This document shows, one piece after another, positions 61,707 through 64,000 of a stretch of 64,000 nt of DNA (the first letter of the stretch is position 1; every line of letters begins with the position of its first letter). The translations under genes were made by a program, and so were the position numbers. The notes under the pieces were generated by a model. It saw only the letters and a program-made list of their open reading frames with translations, did not search any database and had not been told where the DNA came from. Source of the DNA: Lysobacter sp. Root494 (lineage in GTDB: Bacteria; Pseudomonadota; Gammaproteobacteria; Xanthomonadales; Xanthomonadaceae); assembly GCF_001427225.1 (NCBI RefSeq), contig NZ_LMFH01000008.1, forward strand, positions 280,464 to 344,463. Reading direction: 5' to 3'.

Positions 61707-62312
61707 ATGAATGACGGAAACCGCGCAGCCGAACGCCGCCTTCTCAGGCAGAACCTGCGCGAGCGCCGTCGTGCCTTGCCGGCTTCGGAGCGAATCGCGG
61801 CCGCCAACGCCCTTGCGGATCATCTGCTCGCGCTTGCCTTTGCGCCGCAGTCCGGCTACGTCGCCGGTTATTGGGCCCTGGACGGCGAGATCGCGTTGCA
61901 TGCCTGGCAACTTCGCCTGCCTCGGGATTGCGTCTATTGCCTGCCTGTACTCGGCGACGACCAGCACCTGCGCTTCGCACCCTGGCGGCCGGGGAATGCA
62001 CTGGTCAGTAATCGTTTCGGCATTCCGGAACCGGATCTCTCGCCCTCCTCCCTGCTCGAAGCGGATGCAATGTCGCTGGTCGTGATGCCCCTGGTGGGTT
62101 TCGACGAACGTGGCAACCGGCTGGGCATGGGCGGTGGCTGGTACGATCGCAGCTTCGCATTCCGGCATGAGCGCAGCGCCCCGCCGTATCTCGTCGGCGC
62201 TGCGTTCGCGGTACAGCAGATGCCTGTTTTCGAAGCCGAAACGTGGGACGTTCGGCTCGATGCAGTCTGCACGGAGCAGCGCTGCTTCGGTTTCACCTCG
62301 ACGGCTGCCTGA
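61707..62312 (+). CDS. fau: 5-formyltetrahydrofolate cyclo-ligase
   Basis: A 201-residue enzyme making 5,10-methenyl-THF from 5-formyl-THF with ATP. The nucleotide-binding N-terminus RRLLRQNLRERRRALP, the substrate region VMPLVGFDERGNRLGMGGGWYDRSFA (conserved GGGYYDR-type motif) and the C-terminal DVRLDAVCTEQ are present. It follows 6S RNA, as ygfA/fau does in E. coli, so they may share a precursor transcript. Confidence 0.93.
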   Translation: MNDGNRAAERRLLRQNLRERRRALPASERIAAANALADHLLALAFAPQSGYVAGYWALDGEIALHAWQLRLPRDCVYCLPVLGDDQHLRFAPWRPGNALVSNRFGIPEPDLSPSSLLEADAMSLVVMPLVGFDERGNRLGMGGGWYDRSFAFRHERSAPPYLVGAAFAVQQMPVFEAETWDVRLDAVCTEQRCFGFTSTAA

Positions 62313-62359
62313 CGCTCCCGCGAGTCCACGTGAGTACACGATCGATGACTGCAGGTCCG

Positions 62360-62827
62360 ATGAGCACGCGCCGCCGCTATTGGCTGATGAAATCCGAACC
62401 CGACGCGTTTTCCATCGACGACCTGCAGCGCGTCGGTACCGAACCGTGGACCGGCGTGCGCAACTATCAGGCCCGCAACAACATGCGGGCGATGCAGGTC
62501 GGCGACGGCGTGCTGTTCTATCACTCGAGTTGCGACGTGCCGGGTGTCGTCGGCGTTGCCACGGTCGCGAGTGCTCCTTATCCCGATCCTACCCAGTTCG
62601 ACAAGAAGTCCGACTATTACGATGCCAAGGCGACGCGTGAGCAGCCCCGCTGGGAGCTGGTCGACGTCACGTTCGAACGCAAGCTCGGGCGGACCATTCC
62701 GCTTGAGGAAATCCGCCAGCACACCGACGAGCTCGGCGAAGGTTTCGCGCTGACCCAGCGCGGCTCGCGGCTATCGGTGCTGCCTGTGACGGCGCCGCAA
62801 TGGAAATTTCTTCTTTCCCTGGAATGA
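62360..62827 (+). CDS. EVE-domain protein
   Basis: A 155-residue single EVE domain: [18 protein letters not shown] at the start, [26 protein letters not shown] in the middle and VALV-type strands, ending with [32 protein letters not shown] domains share the PUA-like fold and bind modified bases in DNA or RNA. Standing alone next to fau and rpiA, it has no defence context here. ATG 62360 follows GCAGGT; ATG 62345 is an alternative. Confidence 0.9.
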   Translation: MSTRRRYWLMKSEPDAFSIDDLQRVGTEPWTGVRNYQARNNMRAMQVGDGVLFYHSSCDVPGVVGVATVASAPYPDPTQFDKKSDYYDAKATREQPRWELVDVTFERKLGRTIPLEEIRQHTDELGEGFALTQRGSRLSVLPVTAPQWKFLLSLE

Positions 62828-62831
62828 ACTC

Positions 62832-63479
62832 GTGAGTGAAGCCAAGCGCCTGGCCGGCGAAAAGGCCGTCGACTACGTCGAAGACGGAATGATCGTCGGT
62901 GTCGGCACCGGCTCCACCGTCGCCTTCTTCATCGATGCCCTTGCCAAGATCAAGGACCGCATCCGCGGCACGGTCTCAAGTTCGGAACAGAGCACGAAGC
63001 GCCTGCAGATGCATGGCATCGAAGTGCTGGATCTCAACTCGACCGGCCCCCTGTCGCTGTATGTCGACGGCGCGGACGAATGCGATCCGCACAAGCGCCT
63101 GATCAAGGGTGGAGGCGCCGCGCTCACGCGCGAGAAGATCATTGCGGAAGCCAGCGAGAAATTCGTCTGCATCATCGATCCCGCCAAGCGCGTGGATGTC
63201 CTGGGCCGGTTCCCGCTGCCGGTTGAAGTCATTCCGATGGCTCGCAGCCTTGTTGCGCGCCAGATTCTCGCGAAGACAGGCGGGCAGCCCGTGTGGCGCG
63301 ATGGCGTGGTCACGGACAACGGCAACGTCGTGCTCGATGTGCACAACCTCTCGATTACCGATCCGGTCGGCCTGGAAGCGATGCTCAATCAGATTCCCGG
63401 CGTCGTATCCGTGGGCCTGTTCGCGCGGCGCCCTGCCGACATCGTGATCGTTGGCGGCGAGCCGCCTGTCGTTTACTGA
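62832..63479 (+). CDS. rpiA: Ribose-5-phosphate isomerase A
   Basis: A 215-residue enzyme interconverting ribose 5-phosphate and ribulose 5-phosphate. Motifs are [16 protein letters not shown] (phosphate loop), [22 protein letters not shown] (active-site Asp) and [16 protein letters not shown] (Lys/Glu). GTG start 5 bp after the EVE stop. It complements rpe (10260) in the non-oxidative pentose phosphate pathway. Confidence 0.96.
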   Translation: MSEAKRLAGEKAVDYVEDGMIVGVGTGSTVAFFIDALAKIKDRIRGTVSSSEQSTKRLQMHGIEVLDLNSTGPLSLYVDGADECDPHKRLIKGGGAALTREKIIAEASEKFVCIIDPAKRVDVLGRFPLPVEVIPMARSLVARQILAKTGGQPVWRDGVVTDNGNVVLDVHNLSITDPVGLEAMLNQIPGVVSVGLFARRPADIVIVGGEPPVVY

Positions 63480-63483
63480 TTTT

Positions 63484-64000
63484 ATGAGTTCGCGCGCCGC
63501 TATCGATGCCACTGTCGTGGAGTCACTACGGCGGAACGGCTTCGAATTCGTGGCAGCCGAGGCAATGCGACGCCTTCTGCTTCAGGTCGGCGGACTTGCA
63601 GACTGGAACCTGTTCGCGGCCAGCTGGGACGACCTCGAGCCGGATGAATACCTGGCCCAGGTTGGCCGTCACCGCAGGCGGCGGCATGCCGTCTATGCCG
63701 CGGCTGCTGGCGCCCCGATCACACGCGCGTCGGATCAGCCGCATTACCAATCCAGCAACTACAACGTCTTGCAAGGCGACATCGAGCGCTGGTTCGCTCC
63801 GATCACTCCCGAGGTGGGCGACAGCGAATCGCTGCGCACGATTCTTCGGTTCAGTCGTGACCTTTTTGAGGAGCTCGCGCCGGCCACGCGCGAGTGGCAT
63901 ATCGAAGTACATCAATTCCGGATCGAAGCCAGGGCTGGCGAACCCGGAGAACCGACCCCCGAGGGCGTGCATCGCGATGGGGTCGATTACGTCCTGGTGC
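63484..64000 (+). CDS. 2OG-Fe(II) dioxygenase family protein (3' end outside window)
   Basis: The first 172 residues are in the window; the ATG is 4 bp after rpiA and the frame stays open to the last base. The segment LAQVGRHRRRRHAVYAA and the later IEVHQFRIEARAGEPGEP followed by PTPEGVHRDGVDYV fit the PF10014-type 2OG-Fe dioxygenase family (the group containing amino-acid hydroxylases such as isoleucine dioxygenase). H-x-D (GVHRDG) would supply two iron ligands; the distal His and the 2OG Arg are past the window edge. Confidence 0.75.
   Translation, partial: MSSRAAIDATVVESLRRNGFEFVAAEAMRRLLLQVGGLADWNLFAASWDDLEPDEYLAQVGRHRRRRHAVYAAAAGAPITRASDQPHYQSSNYNVLQGDIERWFAPITPEVGDSESLRTILRFSRDLFEELAPATREWHIEVHQFRIEARAGEPGEPTPEGVHRDGVDYVLV

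Noticed and set aside
1..64000. CRISPR arrays, insertion sequences, prophage or integrated element
   Set aside because: No regularly spaced direct repeats, transposase or integrase motifs or phage genes were recognised; the repeats found are short palindromes only.

Overview
The window is GC-rich (roughly two-thirds G+C), densely coded DNA from a gammaproteobacterium, most likely of the Lysobacteraceae (Xanthomonadaceae) such as a Lysobacter or Luteimonas relative. The best indicators are a Clp-type CRP homologue next to speD, the split trp cluster with extra genes between trpE, trpG, trpD and trpC, a heterotetrameric pyruvate dehydrogenase with small genes inside its operon, and GTRG-headed REP palindromes. 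This placement is inference from gene content; no 16S gene is present. There is no phage, integrase, transposase or CRISPR array. The accessory signal is in short palindromic repeats and in genus-level small secreted proteins.

Layout. 1-3546: end of an Fe-S oxidoreductase, coq7, speD, clp, a GNAT acetyltransferase and a zinc-ribbon protein. 3682-11270 (all minus): a J-domain protein, rpe, then trpE, a zinc-ribbon protein, trpG, trpD, an ABM-domain protein, trpC and a HAD phosphatase. 11507-17113: purC, a DUF962 protein, an EamA exporter, an epimerase-like protein, nhaA and a Na+/Ca2+ exchanger. 17220-23110: homogentisate pathway (hppD-hmgA) with a divergent MarR regulator whose likely operator sits in the hppD promoter, a POT peptide transporter and tryptophan 2,3-dioxygenase. 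23287-31700: a large secreted nuclease, then pdhA-pdhB-cupin-SH3-pdhC-VOC. 31710-41208: a diguanylate cyclase, trpS with an unusual C-terminal extension, CsbD and two entericidin-like lipoproteins, arginase, tRNA-Thr, a SPOR protein, coaX, birA and an M90 peptidase. 41353-44152: phoQ, phoP and a PepSY-like secreted protein. 44313-53794: an amidinotransferase-fold hydrolase, dusA, and a run of small secreted or stress proteins, including two EF-hand proteins, a ferritin-like protein and a lytic transglycosylase. 53889-64000: pepP and ygfB separated by a repeat element, a 1517-residue propeller-PAS-GGDEF-EAL protein, then the zapB-like/zapA/6S RNA/fau segment, an EVE protein, rpiA and a truncated 2OG-Fe dioxygenase.

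Themes. Aromatic amino-acid metabolism dominates: tryptophan synthesis (trpE/G/D/C), charging (trpS) and breakdown (kynA), with tyrosine breakdown by hppD-hmgA and peptide uptake by the POT transporter. Cyclic-nucleotide and c-di-GMP signalling is represented by clp and two GGDEF proteins. Envelope stress is represented by phoPQ, entericidins, CsbD and the secreted protein cluster. The points most worth checking are the hppD/MarR promoter-operator, stop codons that lie inside palindromic repeats (trpG and the POT gene), a possible plus-strand small RNA between rpe and trpE, the extra genes inside the pdh and trp operons, and the changed catalytic motif of the pyruvate dehydrogenase E2.
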